A DNA stretch of 48,674 nucleotides from BD1-7 clade bacterium (GCA_902705865.1 CACSIO010000023.1:512428-561101), one strand, 5' to 3'. Positions 18,134 to 27,400 are shown, numbered from the stretch's first letter. Notes: generated by a model from the letters alone, not told the origin. Translations and numbers: made by a program.

Positions 18134-18984
18134 CATCATCTACCCCTTTGAAAAAGACGCTTTGGCAAGCCTTTGTGACTCGCAATGCAACGTTTCAACA
18201 AATGGGTATGCCGGTGTCACCGTCGACTGACCGTTTTTTGCTCGTTGCAGCAATGGTATTGGCGAGTATTGATGCGATTATTTATCTGTCATCGGGTTAT
18301 CATGCCGGCTTTTTGCAGATTAACGCTTATTCTGCGCAGTTCTCGCCGTTTTTTCTTCAAAATCTTACCTTCGTTGGCGACACGCTGACTATTCTTGCGC
18401 TGATGTTTATTTTGTCGAAGAATGATCATCGACTGTATTGGCTGATCTTCGTGACCGCGATTATTGGAACGATTATTGCCCATGGCTTGAAAGAATCCGT
18501 GATGGCACATCGCCCTCCCGCCGTGTTTCCCGCGGATAGTTTTATTCTGATTGGTCCAAAGAATACCCAGGTTAGTTTTCCATCTGGCCACACCTTAACG
18601 GTTTTCTGTTTCGCCGGTGTTATGCTCTATCATTACCGAGCGTGGTGGGCGCGTTTTGCTGTATTTTTTCTAGCGGCCGCGGCCGGGCTTAGTCGTATAT
18701 TGGTTGGGGTGCATTGGCCTGTTGATGTGCTTGCAGGTGCGGCTGGTGGTTTGTTTAGTGTGTATCTTGCTGTACAGTTTTGTCGACGCTATCCCCAAGG
18801 CCTGGGGCTGCGCTGGCAAGCGTTCCTGCACGGCGTGTTTGTTGTATGCCTATTGGTTATGTTCGATCACGATGGCGGATACCCGGATGCGCGGACTTTC
18901 TCTATCGTGTTAGGTGTTATCGGGTTGGTGCTGGCAGTGAGGCGATATCTTTGGTTGCCTGCAAAAACAGGAAAACCTGTCTGA
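18130..18984 (+). CDS. PAP2-family lipid phosphatase
   Basis: 284 residues, about six transmembrane helices. All three PAP2 phosphatase motifs are present: KESVMAHRP, PSGHT (catalytic His) and SRILVGVHWPVDV. Likely substrates are undecaprenyl pyrophosphate (carrier recycling) or a lipid A phosphate (LpxE/LpxF-like). The overlap with the GT83 gene supports a role in the same sugar-lipid pathway. The N-terminus holds about 35 cytoplasmic residues before the first helix. Substrate choice cannot be settled from sequence. Confidence 0.88.
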   Translation: MTSSTPLKKTLWQAFVTRNATFQQMGMPVSPSTDRFLLVAAMVLASIDAIIYLSSGYHAGFLQINAYSAQFSPFFLQNLTFVGDTLTILALMFILSKNDHRLYWLIFVTAIIGTIIAHGLKESVMAHRPPAVFPADSFILIGPKNTQVSFPSGHTLTVFCFAGVMLYHYRAWWARFAVFFLAAAAGLSRILVGVHWPVDVLAGAAGGLFSVYLAVQFCRRYPQGLGLRWQAFLHGVFVVCLLVMFDHDGGYPDARTFSIVLGVIGLVLAVRRYLWLPAKTGKPV

Positions 18985-18999
18985 TGAGCCGGAAAAAAT

Positions 19000-19416
19000 A
19001 TGAAACGTTTAGTTTTTGATTTAGATAACACACTGACTGTCGAGGGTACTGGTGATTATCAGTCGGTAAGCCCGCGATTGGATGTCGTTCAAAAACTGCG
19101 TGATTATCAATCTCAGGGGTTTGAAATTGTTATTCATACCGCGCGCAATATGCGTACGTATGAGAACAATGTCGGTAAGATAACCGCGAATACCTTGCCA
19201 GTTGTGATTGATTGGCTGAACAAGCACCAGATACCTTATGATGAAATACACGTCGGCAAGCCTTGGTGCGGGTTTGAAGGTTTCTATATCGATGACAAAA
19301 CCGTACGACCATCAGAATTTGCAGCGTTGTCATATGATGAAATACTGTCATTGTTAGAAAAAGAGAAGGCTGACCGATCTGAGTCGATGTCACCGGTTTC
19401 ATCAGAAGACCACTAA
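19000..19416 (+). CDS. HAD-family capsule/glycan phosphatase
   Basis: 138 residues, a minimal HAD phosphatase. Motif I is FDLDNTLT (nucleophile Asp8 and Asp10), motif II is HTARN, and motif III/IV is K-P near VGKPWCGFEGFYIDDKTV. The size and layout resemble the small capsule phosphatases of the EcbF/BcbF group (family assignment from memory). It would remove a phosphate from a sugar or polyol-phosphate intermediate. It lies 15 bases after the PAP2 gene and 2 bases before the fused nucleotidyltransferase-kinase gene, so it belongs to the same run of genes. Confidence 0.8.
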   Translation: MKRLVFDLDNTLTVEGTGDYQSVSPRLDVVQKLRDYQSQGFEIVIHTARNMRTYENNVGKITANTLPVVIDWLNKHQIPYDEIHVGKPWCGFEGFYIDDKTVRPSEFAALSYDEILSLLEKEKADRSESMSPVSSEDH

Positions 19417-19418
19417 CG

Positions 19419-21002
19419 ATGTTGTTGATTACTTCCGCCGCATACTTGGATGCAGACTTCTCAGCAGAATTTGGTGCATTACCGCCTGCATTTTTACCGG
19501 TTGGAAATCGCCGACTATTCGAGCACCAGATAAAACATTGTCGTTTAGATGATGAGCCAGTATTCCTGACGATTCCTGACGATTTCATCATCAACGAAGC
19601 CGATCAACGGATTCTTGATGGATTGGATGTTAGCGTCCTCCGAATCCAGGTCGGCGAAACATTGGGCAACTCAGTTTTACATGCGCTTGCATCGATCCCG
19701 GAGGTTTCCTCAGCGATATCCATCCTGCATGGTGATACGCTGATCTATGATCTCGACAGGCGTGTGGTGAACGCGTATGCCGTTAGTTATACCGTTGATA
19801 ACTATACATGGCATCGAGTCAGCGAATTAGATGCCGACGGTGCTATTACCGTCATAGAGCCACTGGCGGAAAACGATCATGATCCAGTGCTAAGCGGTTA
19901 TTTTTCATTTGCTGATACCGCCTCACTGGTTAAGTCTATTGACGCCGCTGATGGCGACTTTATTCAGGGCATCGCTCAATACGCTCTGTTACATCAGGCT
20001 AAACCACTGCATACCGGTGATTGGTTTGATTTTGGTTTGATGCAAACCTATCACCGTTCCAAATCCAATATCACGACGCAACGCGCGTTTAACGATTTGC
20101 ATATATCGCCACGGGTTGTCACAAAAACCAGCGATAAACGCCTAAAAATGCAGAATGAAAGTCACTGGTTCGAACAACTACCAATGCCGTTGAGGGTATA
20201 CACTCCGCATTGGATTGGGCCGGTGGAATTGAATGGAAAGCTGGGTTATCAAGTCGAGTATCTCTACTTGCCGTCTTTGAGCGAATTGTTCGTCTTTAGC
20301 CGTCTACCGCTGCGTTCGTGGCGAAATATATTGGGCTCTTGTGAAGAATTTTTGCAGACTGCATCGACGGAAACGCCGCTACGACACCAACGGCCCGATA
20401 GCCGGGTACTTTATGGAGATAAAGTACAGCTGCGACTGCAGGAATACTGCACGGATAACGAACTCGATATCAACCGTTCATGGATAATCAATGGCACCGC
20501 GGTGCCAAGTCTATCGTCAATCGCGCAACATTGTATCGATACAATAGATCTGACGGACAGTGAGCGATCTTGCGTCATGCATGGTGATTTCTGTATGAGC
20601 AATATACTCTACGATTTTCGTGCGCAGGTGGTTCGTGTCATTGATCCTCGCGGCAGCGTCGCTGATTATCCGACCATCTATGGCGACCAGCGATATGATG
20701 TTGCCAAGCTGTGTCATTCAGCGATCGGACATTACGATTTGATTATGGCGGGGCGTTATCAACTGATGTATCCAGAGCCGTACAGTTTATCGTTCAGCGT
20801 ACTTGCGGATAAACATCACCTGCAAATCTCGGCGTTTTTCCAGAGTGCAGGGATTGCGGATTTTGATTTTATTGACGATGGCATTTGCGCCATTATGATT
20901 ACGCTTTTTCTGTCCATGCTTCCCCTACACAATGATGATCCAGCACGACAGCAGGCTCTATTGGCCAACGCGCTGGATCTCTACCGACGATTTATGTTGT
21001 AA
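19419..21002 (+). CDS. Fused nucleotidyltransferase-like and APH/choline-kinase-fold protein
   Basis: 527 residues in two parts. Residues 1-240 resemble a sugar-nucleotidyltransferase (GALPPAFLPVGNRRLFEH, then LHGDTLIY with an Asp at 106), but the usual G-x-G-T-R loop is missing, so activity is doubtful. Residues about 250-527 have the aminoglycoside/choline-kinase fold: HGDFCMSN (388-395, Brenner motif) and VIDPRG (Asp409). A kinase plus nucleotidyltransferase pairing recalls LicA/LicC, which make CDP-choline for glycan decoration, but the substrate here is unknown. It is 2 bases after the HAD gene and 3 before the next nucleotidyltransferase. I know no characterised fusion of this form. Confidence 0.7.
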   Translation: MLLITSAAYLDADFSAEFGALPPAFLPVGNRRLFEHQIKHCRLDDEPVFLTIPDDFIINEADQRILDGLDVSVLRIQVGETLGNSVLHALASIPEVSSAISILHGDTLIYDLDRRVVNAYAVSYTVDNYTWHRVSELDADGAITVIEPLAENDHDPVLSGYFSFADTASLVKSIDAADGDFIQGIAQYALLHQAKPLHTGDWFDFGLMQTYHRSKSNITTQRAFNDLHISPRVVTKTSDKRLKMQNESHWFEQLPMPLRVYTPHWIGPVELNGKLGYQVEYLYLPSLSELFVFSRLPLRSWRNILGSCEEFLQTASTETPLRHQRPDSRVLYGDKVQLRLQEYCTDNELDINRSWIINGTAVPSLSSIAQHCIDTIDLTDSERSCVMHGDFCMSNILYDFRAQVVRVIDPRGSVADYPTIYGDQRYDVAKLCHSAIGHYDLIMAGRYQLMYPEPYSLSFSVLADKHHLQISAFFQSAGIADFDFIDDGICAIMITLFLSMLPLHNDDPARQQALLANALDLYRRFML

Positions 21003-21005
21003 ATC

Positions 21006-21740
21006 ATGATTGTAATTCCGATGGCCGGGATGTCCTCCCGTTTCTCTAAAGCCGGCTACGAGCAACCGAAATACATGTTGCCGTTATACGGGAAACCGTT
21101 ATTCGATTACTGTGTTGGCAGCTTCAGCGCGTATTTTCAGCAACAATCGTTTTTGTTTATTGTTCGAAATATACCGGGAGTGCAGGCGTTTATTGACGAG
21201 CGTTGCCAATTACTTGGCATCAACCAATATCAAATCGTGCTTTTGGATAAAGCGACACGCGGTCAAGCCGAAACGGTTGCGTTGGGCTTGTTAGATTCCG
21301 ATATGGCAGATAACAACGGACTTTTGATTTTCAATATCGATACCATTCGACCGGGATACCGATTTCCGTTCACGCAGTCGCCTCAGGCATATCTGGAAGT
21401 GTTTGAAGGTGAAGGCGATGGTTGGTCGTTTGCTGAAGCCTGCGACATCGATCCGGATAAGGTGATCAAAACCGCAGAAAAGAAACCGATATCCCGTTGG
21501 TGCTCAACCGGGCTTTACTACTTCTCTAGCAAAAAACAGTTTCTTGAAGCTTACGGCCGATATGCCGATTTCGCTGTCGAGACACTGCAGGGCGGTGAAT
21601 ACTACATTGCACCGATGTACAATCTTTTGATCGACGACGGTGTTGATGTTCGGATGCACCGTATCGCCGTAGATGAGGTTGTATTTAGTGGGGTTCCATC
21701 AGAATATGAAGCTCTGTTAGAAGATGCATCGTGGCTTTAG
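21006..21740 (+). CDS. Sugar/alcohol-phosphate nucleotidyltransferase
   Basis: 244 residues, a single NTP-transferase domain. The nucleotide-binding loop reads PMAGMSSRFSKAGYEQPKYM, with R and K where the G-x-x-x-R...PK signature expects them. The catalytic Asp is in FNIDTIRPG, and GEYYIAPMYN is near the end. It would activate a phosphorylated sugar or small alcohol with CTP, UTP or dTTP. It is the last plus-strand gene of the cluster and ends 3 bases before the oppositely transcribed gene at 21744. Its intact loop contrasts with the degenerate domain of its neighbour. Confidence 0.82.
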   Translation: MIVIPMAGMSSRFSKAGYEQPKYMLPLYGKPLFDYCVGSFSAYFQQQSFLFIVRNIPGVQAFIDERCQLLGINQYQIVLLDKATRGQAETVALGLLDSDMADNNGLLIFNIDTIRPGYRFPFTQSPQAYLEVFEGEGDGWSFAEACDIDPDKVIKTAEKKPISRWCSTGLYYFSSKKQFLEAYGRYADFAVETLQGGEYYIAPMYNLLIDDGVDVRMHRIAVDEVVFSGVPSEYEALLEDASWL

Positions 21741-21743
21741 TGC

Positions 21744-22739
21744 CTAACTATTTTCATATAGGTCGGGATGTTTTGTGCGGATGTAGTTGCTAAGCCCTGC
21801 GTTACGCTGCTGGCTGAAGTGATGAGAGCGAAGTGGAATCAAGTGAGGCTCCATGCCGACGAACTCGTCTCTCAATAGACGTAATCCCAAATTGATTTCG
21901 CGCACCTCAAGGTCACATGCCTCTTCAAGGTATGTTTTAAGCACAACTTCCGGAAAGAAACGCTCTGTGCCAGCATGCTGCTCAATGGCTTGGGGAAGCC
22001 AATCGAACAGGTGACAATACCTTCTCATCGCTGAAGGTGTTCCTATGGAAAATTGGTCGCCATATCCACCGTAGCCATTGTATGCCGGGTCGATAATGAC
22101 CTCATTGCTTGTCGGTAGCTGTGACAACAAGTTGGCATGACCAATCAATAAATCGTCGTATCGACACCGAACGATCAAATCAAAATCATTGGGCATTGGG
22201 ATACTGTTGAATGCTTGTTTCACGCCGTACCACATAGGGAACAGATTCGGGCTGAATAATGGGATTTTGACGCCGTTTTTATAGCCCTTCATGCCGAATG
22301 CGGTGATCGAAGCGCGTTCTAATGCTGAAAAATCTGGGCGATCTTCACTTACCCATGTTAAATCATCGATATCGATAGGTGCTTGCATCGGGTCGTCAGA
22401 CCAATGATGGGCAAAAATACGAACATCGTGGCCGTTGAAAAAACGTAAAATACTGGCTGCTGTGTTGCCAAAGCTGCGTGTTTCACCACTCATGCAAATC
22501 GCTATCTTTAAACGCGGATTGGCGATCGGTTGAGAGGCGGTGTCAAAACACGCCAATCTATTTTGAATGTCTGGCTTCGGTTTTGTTAATAGTTTCTGTA
22601 CTTCGCTGCTGCCGAGCGTGTCGATACAAAGCTGCACGGTTGCCGAGTCTGAGGGCTTGAGCTGCAACAGAAGCTGACAAAGAGCGCGAGCCAATCGCGG
22701 ATTTGTTGCGTGTTTTTTTCGAACGATGGATTCTAGCAT
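21744..22739 (-). CDS. Putative glycosyltransferase-like protein of envelope glycan cluster
   Basis: 331 residues, soluble. After a helical lead of about 75 residues comes IAICMSGETRSFGN, then DVRIFAHHWSDDP and DFDLIVRCRYDDLL, where the DD is placed like the metal motif of a GT-A fold. AYNGYGGYGDQFSIGTP is also striking. I do not recognise a characterised family, but similar short proteins occur in capsule and LPS loci. The start at 22739 has GGAGGGG about 16 bases upstream; a short overlapping frame (ATG CTG AAA CTG AAA TGC TAG) lies between. It converges with the nucleotidyltransferase gene. Glycosyltransfer is inferred, not shown. Confidence 0.55.
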   Translation of the reverse strand: MLESIVRKKHATNPRLARALCQLLLQLKPSDSATVQLCIDTLGSSEVQKLLTKPKPDIQNRLACFDTASQPIANPRLKIAICMSGETRSFGNTAASILRFFNGHDVRIFAHHWSDDPMQAPIDIDDLTWVSEDRPDFSALERASITAFGMKGYKNGVKIPLFSPNLFPMWYGVKQAFNSIPMPNDFDLIVRCRYDDLLIGHANLLSQLPTSNEVIIDPAYNGYGGYGDQFSIGTPSAMRRYCHLFDWLPQAIEQHAGTERFFPEVVLKTYLEEACDLEVREINLGLRLLRDEFVGMEPHLIPLRSHHFSQQRNAGLSNYIRTKHPDLYENS

Positions 22740-22788
22740 TTCAGTTTCAGCATCCCCTCCATTGACGAGCTCGGACAGACATAATTTG

Positions 22789-23877
22789 TCAATTATGGCA
22801 CGGAATTAATGTCTCATACCGTTTTGCCACATTCACTGCATCAAACCGTGATAAACGATCCTGATCGATATCGGGGTATGATTCCAACGCCCTGTCGATA
22901 CTGGTTTTCAGTGCATCGACATCGCCAACGGGAACAAGGTAATCAGCCAGCTTACCTGTCATGACTTCGGCAGGCCCGGATGGGCAATCGGTAGACACGG
23001 TTGGGGTGCTCAGTAGCAGTGATTCGACAACAGCACGGGGTAGGCCTTCAGCTTCACTGGCGAGTACCGATACTTTTGCGGCTTTAACCAGGCGATATGG
23101 GTTGATATCCCACCCCCAGAAATCGACTCGTTCCTGTATGCCGAGAGAGTCAGCCAGCTCTTCGAGCTCATGCTTGAGATGGCCTTGGCCAATAAGCACT
23201 AAACGCACACGCTGGTTCTTTAGTTGACTAAACGCGTGGAATAGATCGGTGTGGCGTTTACGTGGAATCATTGACGCGACATAAACAATGTAATCGCCAT
23301 CCGGTATCGCACCGGGTTCATTCGCGAGTGCGCGAATGCGATCGGTTTCAAACGGGTTGTTGATGATCATGACGTTATCACTGGCACAGCCGAGGTGATC
23401 GACGAGGTCGGTTTTGATGCCTTTTGAAAGTGCGATAAGTCGTTTGTTGGAAAATTTACGTTTTAGTTTTCGAACCTGTAGCGGGTATTTCCAAAATTTC
23501 AGTGGATGCTTTTTTAGCCAGGCTGTCGGCGTAATGTGCACTGAGCAATATTTGTTAACCACGGAAATATCACCATAAAAATCGGCCCGCGAGGTCACGA
23601 ACAGGTCGTAGCCTGCGTTTTTAGTGAGTGTTCTGAGATGCTGGCGCTTTGCTGTTTTCTTGTTGCCACTAACGCCGATGTAATTAATACCGCCGTCTTG
23701 CGGGTAGTCACCGTGAGTATCCAGTAAATAGAGATCTACCGAATGACCCAAAGCCGATAAATTCTTGGCCAGGGTTAAAATGGTTTTTTCAGCGCCGGCG
23801 CCTGTTAAGGACCCCAGCAGGAATCCAATTCGGTATGGCATATTCATTGCTTCGAAGGAGGTCGAAAAGCCGGCCAT
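22789..23877 (-). CDS. GT4-family glycosyltransferase
   Basis: 362 residues with the two Rossmann halves of a GT-B enzyme. The N-terminal half has GFLLGSLTGAGAEKTILTLA, the glycine-rich donor/acceptor loop. The C-terminal half has VYVASMIPRKRHTDLFHAF and GQGHLKHELEELADSLGI. The E-x7-E signature lies within SVLASEAEGLPRAVVESLLL, followed by STDCPSGP. This is the standard GT4 layout. The first start (23877) has AGG a few bases upstream; ATGs at 23847 and 23841 are alternatives. It is cotranscribed with the next gene (gap 49 bases) and probably adds a sugar to a surface glycan. Confidence 0.85.
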   Translation of the reverse strand: MAGFSTSFEAMNMPYRIGFLLGSLTGAGAEKTILTLAKNLSALGHSVDLYLLDTHGDYPQDGGINYIGVSGNKKTAKRQHLRTLTKNAGYDLFVTSRADFYGDISVVNKYCSVHITPTAWLKKHPLKFWKYPLQVRKLKRKFSNKRLIALSKGIKTDLVDHLGCASDNVMIINNPFETDRIRALANEPGAIPDGDYIVYVASMIPRKRHTDLFHAFSQLKNQRVRLVLIGQGHLKHELEELADSLGIQERVDFWGWDINPYRLVKAAKVSVLASEAEGLPRAVVESLLLSTPTVSTDCPSGPAEVMTGKLADYLVPVGDVDALKTSIDRALESYPDIDQDRLSRFDAVNVAKRYETLIPCHN

Positions 23878-23951
23878 GTTACCTGACTCGCATTGGCAGT
23901 CGCAAGTAACACAGCCGAGTGTCGGTGGTAGGTATACCGCCGGGTACTTAT

Positions 23952-25175
23952 TTAGGCAAGATCATTAATGCCGTATTGTTGACCGTATTTTTCAACAACA
24001 AAATCAATGTCTTTATCGCCACGGCCGGACAGGTTCACCAGAATACTGCTGCCCGGTTTTGCTTTGGCCAGCTTGCAGGCATAGGCTACCGCATGTGCGG
24101 ATTCGATGGCCGGAATAATGCCTTCCAGTCGTGATAGATCGAAGAATGCCTGAATAGCCTCGTCGTCTGAGATTCCTTCATAGGTCACTCGATCGGTATC
24201 TTTCAGATAACTGTGCTGCGGCCCTACGGATGGGTAGTCCAATCCGCTGGCGACGGAATACACTTGCGCCGGCTCACCTGCGTCATCTTGCAACATATAC
24301 GAGTGGAAGCCATGCATAGTGCCTGGGCTGCCTTTAAGCATCGTGGCCGCGTGTTCGCCGTCTTCTTCGACGTTGCGACCGGTGGGTTCAACACCGTAAA
24401 GGTTGACGGCATCGTCGTCGAGAAAAGCCGTAAAGATACCAATGGCGTTTGAGCCACCGCCGACACACGCAATAATATTGTCTGGAGCACCGTGGGTCAT
24501 CTCTTGAAACTGAAGCTTGGCTTCGTTACCGATGATGGACTGGAAGTCGCGAACCATCATGGGGAAGGGGTGCGGCCCAACGACTGATCCAATGCAGTAG
24601 ATTTGTGATATCGGATCTTTTAAGTAGGCTTCGAAGGCAGAATCAACCGCTTCTTTTAATGTCTTTCTGCCGTGAGTGGCGGGAATAACATTGGCCCCTA
24701 AAATGGCCATGCGCACTACATTTGGGTGTTCCTTGGCGATATCGACTTCACCCATGTAGATGTCACATTCCAATCCAACCAATGCTGCGGCCGTTGCTAG
24801 CGCAACGCCATGTTGCCCTGCACCGGTTTCGGCAATGAGCTTCTTCTTGCCGAGTTTTTTGGCGAGTAGGGCTTCACCGAGGCAATGGTTAATCTTGTGG
24901 GCACCGGTGTGATTCAGATCTTCCCGTTTCAGGTAAATATCGGCGCCAAAACGTTCAGAAAGGTTTTTAGCATGGAATATTGGGCTTGGGCGCCCTACAT
25001 AATGTTTGTAAAGCTCGGCAAGCTCCGCTTGAAACTCAGGTTGCTCACGGATTTCTAAATACGTTTGCGTAATCTCGTCCATCACGGCCTGCAATTCTGG
25101 TGGTATAAAGCTGCCGCCATACTCGCCAAAGTAACCCTCTTTATTTGGAAGTGCATGCGAGAAACTGTTCTTCAT
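23952..25175 (-). CDS. trpB: Tryptophan synthase beta chain without neighbouring trpA
   Basis: 407 residues, PLP enzyme. It has HTGAHKINH (PLP lysine), ETGAGQHG with the catalytic Glu, the GGGSNAIG phosphate-binding loop, and LSGRGDKD at the end. TrpB joins indole and serine to give tryptophan, normally as the alpha2beta2 complex with TrpA. No trpA or other trp gene is nearby. The region [17 protein letters not shown] is the COMM domain. ATG 25175 (AGGTG upstream) is chosen over an in-frame TTG at 25196. It may be a second trpB or simply separated from trpA. Confidence 0.9.
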   Translation of the reverse strand: MKNSFSHALPNKEGYFGEYGGSFIPPELQAVMDEITQTYLEIREQPEFQAELAELYKHYVGRPSPIFHAKNLSERFGADIYLKREDLNHTGAHKINHCLGEALLAKKLGKKKLIAETGAGQHGVALATAAALVGLECDIYMGEVDIAKEHPNVVRMAILGANVIPATHGRKTLKEAVDSAFEAYLKDPISQIYCIGSVVGPHPFPMMVRDFQSIIGNEAKLQFQEMTHGAPDNIIACVGGGSNAIGIFTAFLDDDAVNLYGVEPTGRNVEEDGEHAATMLKGSPGTMHGFHSYMLQDDAGEPAQVYSVASGLDYPSVGPQHSYLKDTDRVTYEGISDDEAIQAFFDLSRLEGIIPAIESAHAVAYACKLAKAKPGSSILVNLSGRGDKDIDFVVEKYGQQYGINDLA

Positions 25176-25274
25176 GTCTAACACCTGTTGATTCAAATGC
25201 AGGCATTTTACCGAAAAAATCAGTAATTGTGCCCATAATTTGAATCAAACAAGGTAATAAACGGGGAATAACCG

Positions 25275-25745
25275 TCAGGTGATATCGGACATCCGATCGC
25301 TGAAATCCCAACTTGTTAACCATCGAGGGGTGATGGCGATGGCAACTTCCTCAGGCAGCCGCCCGAGTAAAAAGCTGGCGAGTTTGGTTTGCGGCTCGAC
25401 GCCGTATTTTTGCAGGGCGGCTTTGAGCAACTTTTCAGTATTCTCCGGGTCGAAGTGGGCTACCCCTTGTCCGCGTATACCTTTGTACGGCATGACGTCG
25501 CCGGCAATTTCGAATCCAATTGAGGGATTAGCGTTCAGATGTTTACAGAAAACCGACTGCTTGTGAAGCACACAATAGAGCAGGCCGGCGTTGTAGGTAA
25601 ACCAGTGGGATGCGACTAGTGGTGCGCTAGCTGTTTCGTTTGTTGTCATGCAGGCGAGCCGAATGGGTACTTGGGAGCCGCGGAGATAGTCTTCAACTTG
25701 TTGTTGATTCCATCGGCTGGACGTTTTGAGGGGAAGTGGTGTCAT
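25275..25745 (-). CDS. Pyridoxamine-phosphate-oxidase-fold (PPOX) FMN protein
   Basis: 156 residues. The split-barrel flavin-binding fold is suggested by VPIRLACMTT, SHWFTYNAGLLYCVLHKQSV, NPSIGFEIAGD and YKGIRGQGVAHF, the order seen in general PPOX-class F420/FMN enzymes. Such proteins reduce or detoxify small molecules; the substrate is unknown. The ATG at 25745 is preferred over a GTG at 25754. It lies upstream of trpB on the same strand, gap about 100 bases. Confidence 0.7.
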   Translation of the reverse strand: MTPLPLKTSSRWNQQQVEDYLRGSQVPIRLACMTTNETASAPLVASHWFTYNAGLLYCVLHKQSVFCKHLNANPSIGFEIAGDVMPYKGIRGQGVAHFDPENTEKLLKAALQKYGVEPQTKLASFLLGRLPEEVAIAITPRWLTSWDFSDRMSDIT

Positions 25746-25939
25746 ATCATTCACGTCTATCAGTGATTGTTGAGGTGGTGTGGCGCGCGGTGGTCAAAAG
25801 TACGAATGCGGCGATGTATTATTGTTTGGTGTCGTTTGTGTACATGGCCGTATTAATAAACCTGTACGTTTCGTATAGCTTAGCCGATGAATGTGTTTTG
25901 CTTGATATGCGAGAGCGACTCAAATGACCTGCACTATCT

Positions 25940-27400
25940 ATGCATAAATCGCCCCGAGCTCCTTCGCTACTCCAGGCACTGTTACCCCTGTCTATTTTGA
26001 TTGCCCTGTTGGGGTTATCTGTCTATTTCTTTGGCGATGATGCCTCCTCGGGCGCTAATCAGATCGCGCTTTTGTTGGCCGCAGGTGCAGCGGCATTAGT
26101 CGGGCTGAAAAATGGCTATCGATGGGATGATATGGAAAAAGCCATCATCGAGGGCATTTCTGTCTCCATGATTGCGATTCTTATACTGCTTTGTGTGGGG
26201 GCATTGATTGGTACCTGGCTGCTATCGGGCACGGTACAAACACTGATTTATTACGGTTTGTTGCTGATTAATCCTGATTACTTCTTATTTACTGCATGTA
26301 TTGTTTGTGCAGTTACTGCGTTGTGTATTGGTAGCTCCTGGACGGTAGCCGGGACGCTCGGTATAGCGTTTATGGGCATGGCGCAGGCGATGGGTTTGTC
26401 TGCCGCAATGACTGCAGGTGCGGTTATCAGTGGTGCGTATTTTGGTGACAAGTTATCGCCATTGTCGGACACAACAAACTTGGCGTCGGCGGTTACCGGG
26501 GTGAATTTGTTTGAACATATTCGCTACATGTTGTGGACGACACTCCCCAGCTTTGCCATTGCTCTGGCTGGTTTTCTGTGGCTGGGTATGGGCTTGCATG
26601 GGAACGTTGCAGGCAACATTGTTGAGGCCGCAAACGCACTGAAAACCAACTACACCATCACGCCAATGTTATTAATTCCGATGCTCCTGGTGTTTATTAT
26701 GGCCTGGCGCCGCATGCCAGCGTTGCCGACGATTTTTATCGGGGCGTTGATTGGTGGGGTGTTTGCGGTGTTCTACCAAAAACAGTCTATCGGCGTGATG
26801 ATGGCGGATTATCATGGGCCAGAGGGGCTTAAATCAGTGGTGGCCGTATGGCAGGCATTGGCGCGCGGGTTTGTATCCCATACGACGTCAGCCAGTCTCA
26901 ATGAGTTACTTTCACGTGGTGGGATGTCGAGCATGTTGCCAACGGTCTGGCTGATATTATGCGCGATGACGTTCGGTTCGGTGATGGAAAAGGTCGGTTT
27001 GCTGCAATCTATTTTGCATGCCATTGCTCGTCGTATTGAATCGGTGAGTGTTTTGATCGTAACCACCTTGTTTACCTGCATTAGCGCCAATATTGTGACC
27101 TCTGATCAATACATCGCGATTGTATTGCCCGGGCGTATGTTTCGATTGGAATATGAAAAGCACCGCTTGGCCGGCCGTATGTTATCTCGAACGTTGGAAG
27201 ATTCAGCCACGCTGACATCGGCCTTGGTGCCTTGGAATACTTGCGGCGCTTACATGGCAGCAACCTTGGGTGTGGCAACGTTTACCTACTTGCCATTTGC
27301 GTTTTTCAATTGGGTCGGGCCGTTGGTTTCTGCGCTCTACGCAATCACTCGATTTCGCCTAGCGTATCTTGATGATGAGTCTGCCAGCATCAGCGGATAA
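25940..27400 (+). CDS. nhaC: NhaC-type Na+/H+ antiporter
   Basis: 486 residues with about eleven to twelve transmembrane helices. The core signature AGAVISGAYFGDKLSPLSDT, then NLASAVTGVNLFEHI, is diagnostic of the NhaC family. Later segments (ANIVTSDQYIAIVLPGRMF, LEDSATLTSALVPWNTCGA) are also conserved. It exports Na+ in exchange for protons across the inner membrane, which suits a marine or salt-exposed organism; some relatives move malate/lactate. The ATG at 25940 gives a hydrophilic N-terminus before the first helix. The gene stands alone, with no obvious ribosome-site motif. Confidence 0.88.
   Translation: MHKSPRAPSLLQALLPLSILIALLGLSVYFFGDDASSGANQIALLLAAGAAALVGLKNGYRWDDMEKAIIEGISVSMIAILILLCVGALIGTWLLSGTVQTLIYYGLLLINPDYFLFTACIVCAVTALCIGSSWTVAGTLGIAFMGMAQAMGLSAAMTAGAVISGAYFGDKLSPLSDTTNLASAVTGVNLFEHIRYMLWTTLPSFAIALAGFLWLGMGLHGNVAGNIVEAANALKTNYTITPMLLIPMLLVFIMAWRRMPALPTIFIGALIGGVFAVFYQKQSIGVMMADYHGPEGLKSVVAVWQALARGFVSHTTSASLNELLSRGGMSSMLPTVWLILCAMTFGSVMEKVGLLQSILHAIARRIESVSVLIVTTLFTCISANIVTSDQYIAIVLPGRMFRLEYEKHRLAGRMLSRTLEDSATLTSALVPWNTCGAYMAATLGVATFTYLPFAFFNWVGPLVSALYAITRFRLAYLDDESASISG

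Noticed and set aside
15579..18984. Aminoarabinose (arn) operon
   Set aside because: The transferases resemble ArnC and ArnT, but arnA, arnB and arnD are absent, so only the general chemistry is supported.
19000..21740. Capsular phosphoramidate pathway
   Set aside because: No glutamine kinase or glutamine amidotransferase is present, and the kinase-fold domain is of the choline-kinase type.
25736..25927. 63-codon plus-strand open frame upstream of nhaC
   Set aside because: It overlaps the start of the PPOX gene on the other strand and has no convincing ribosome site, although one hydrophobic stretch is present. Most likely chance.
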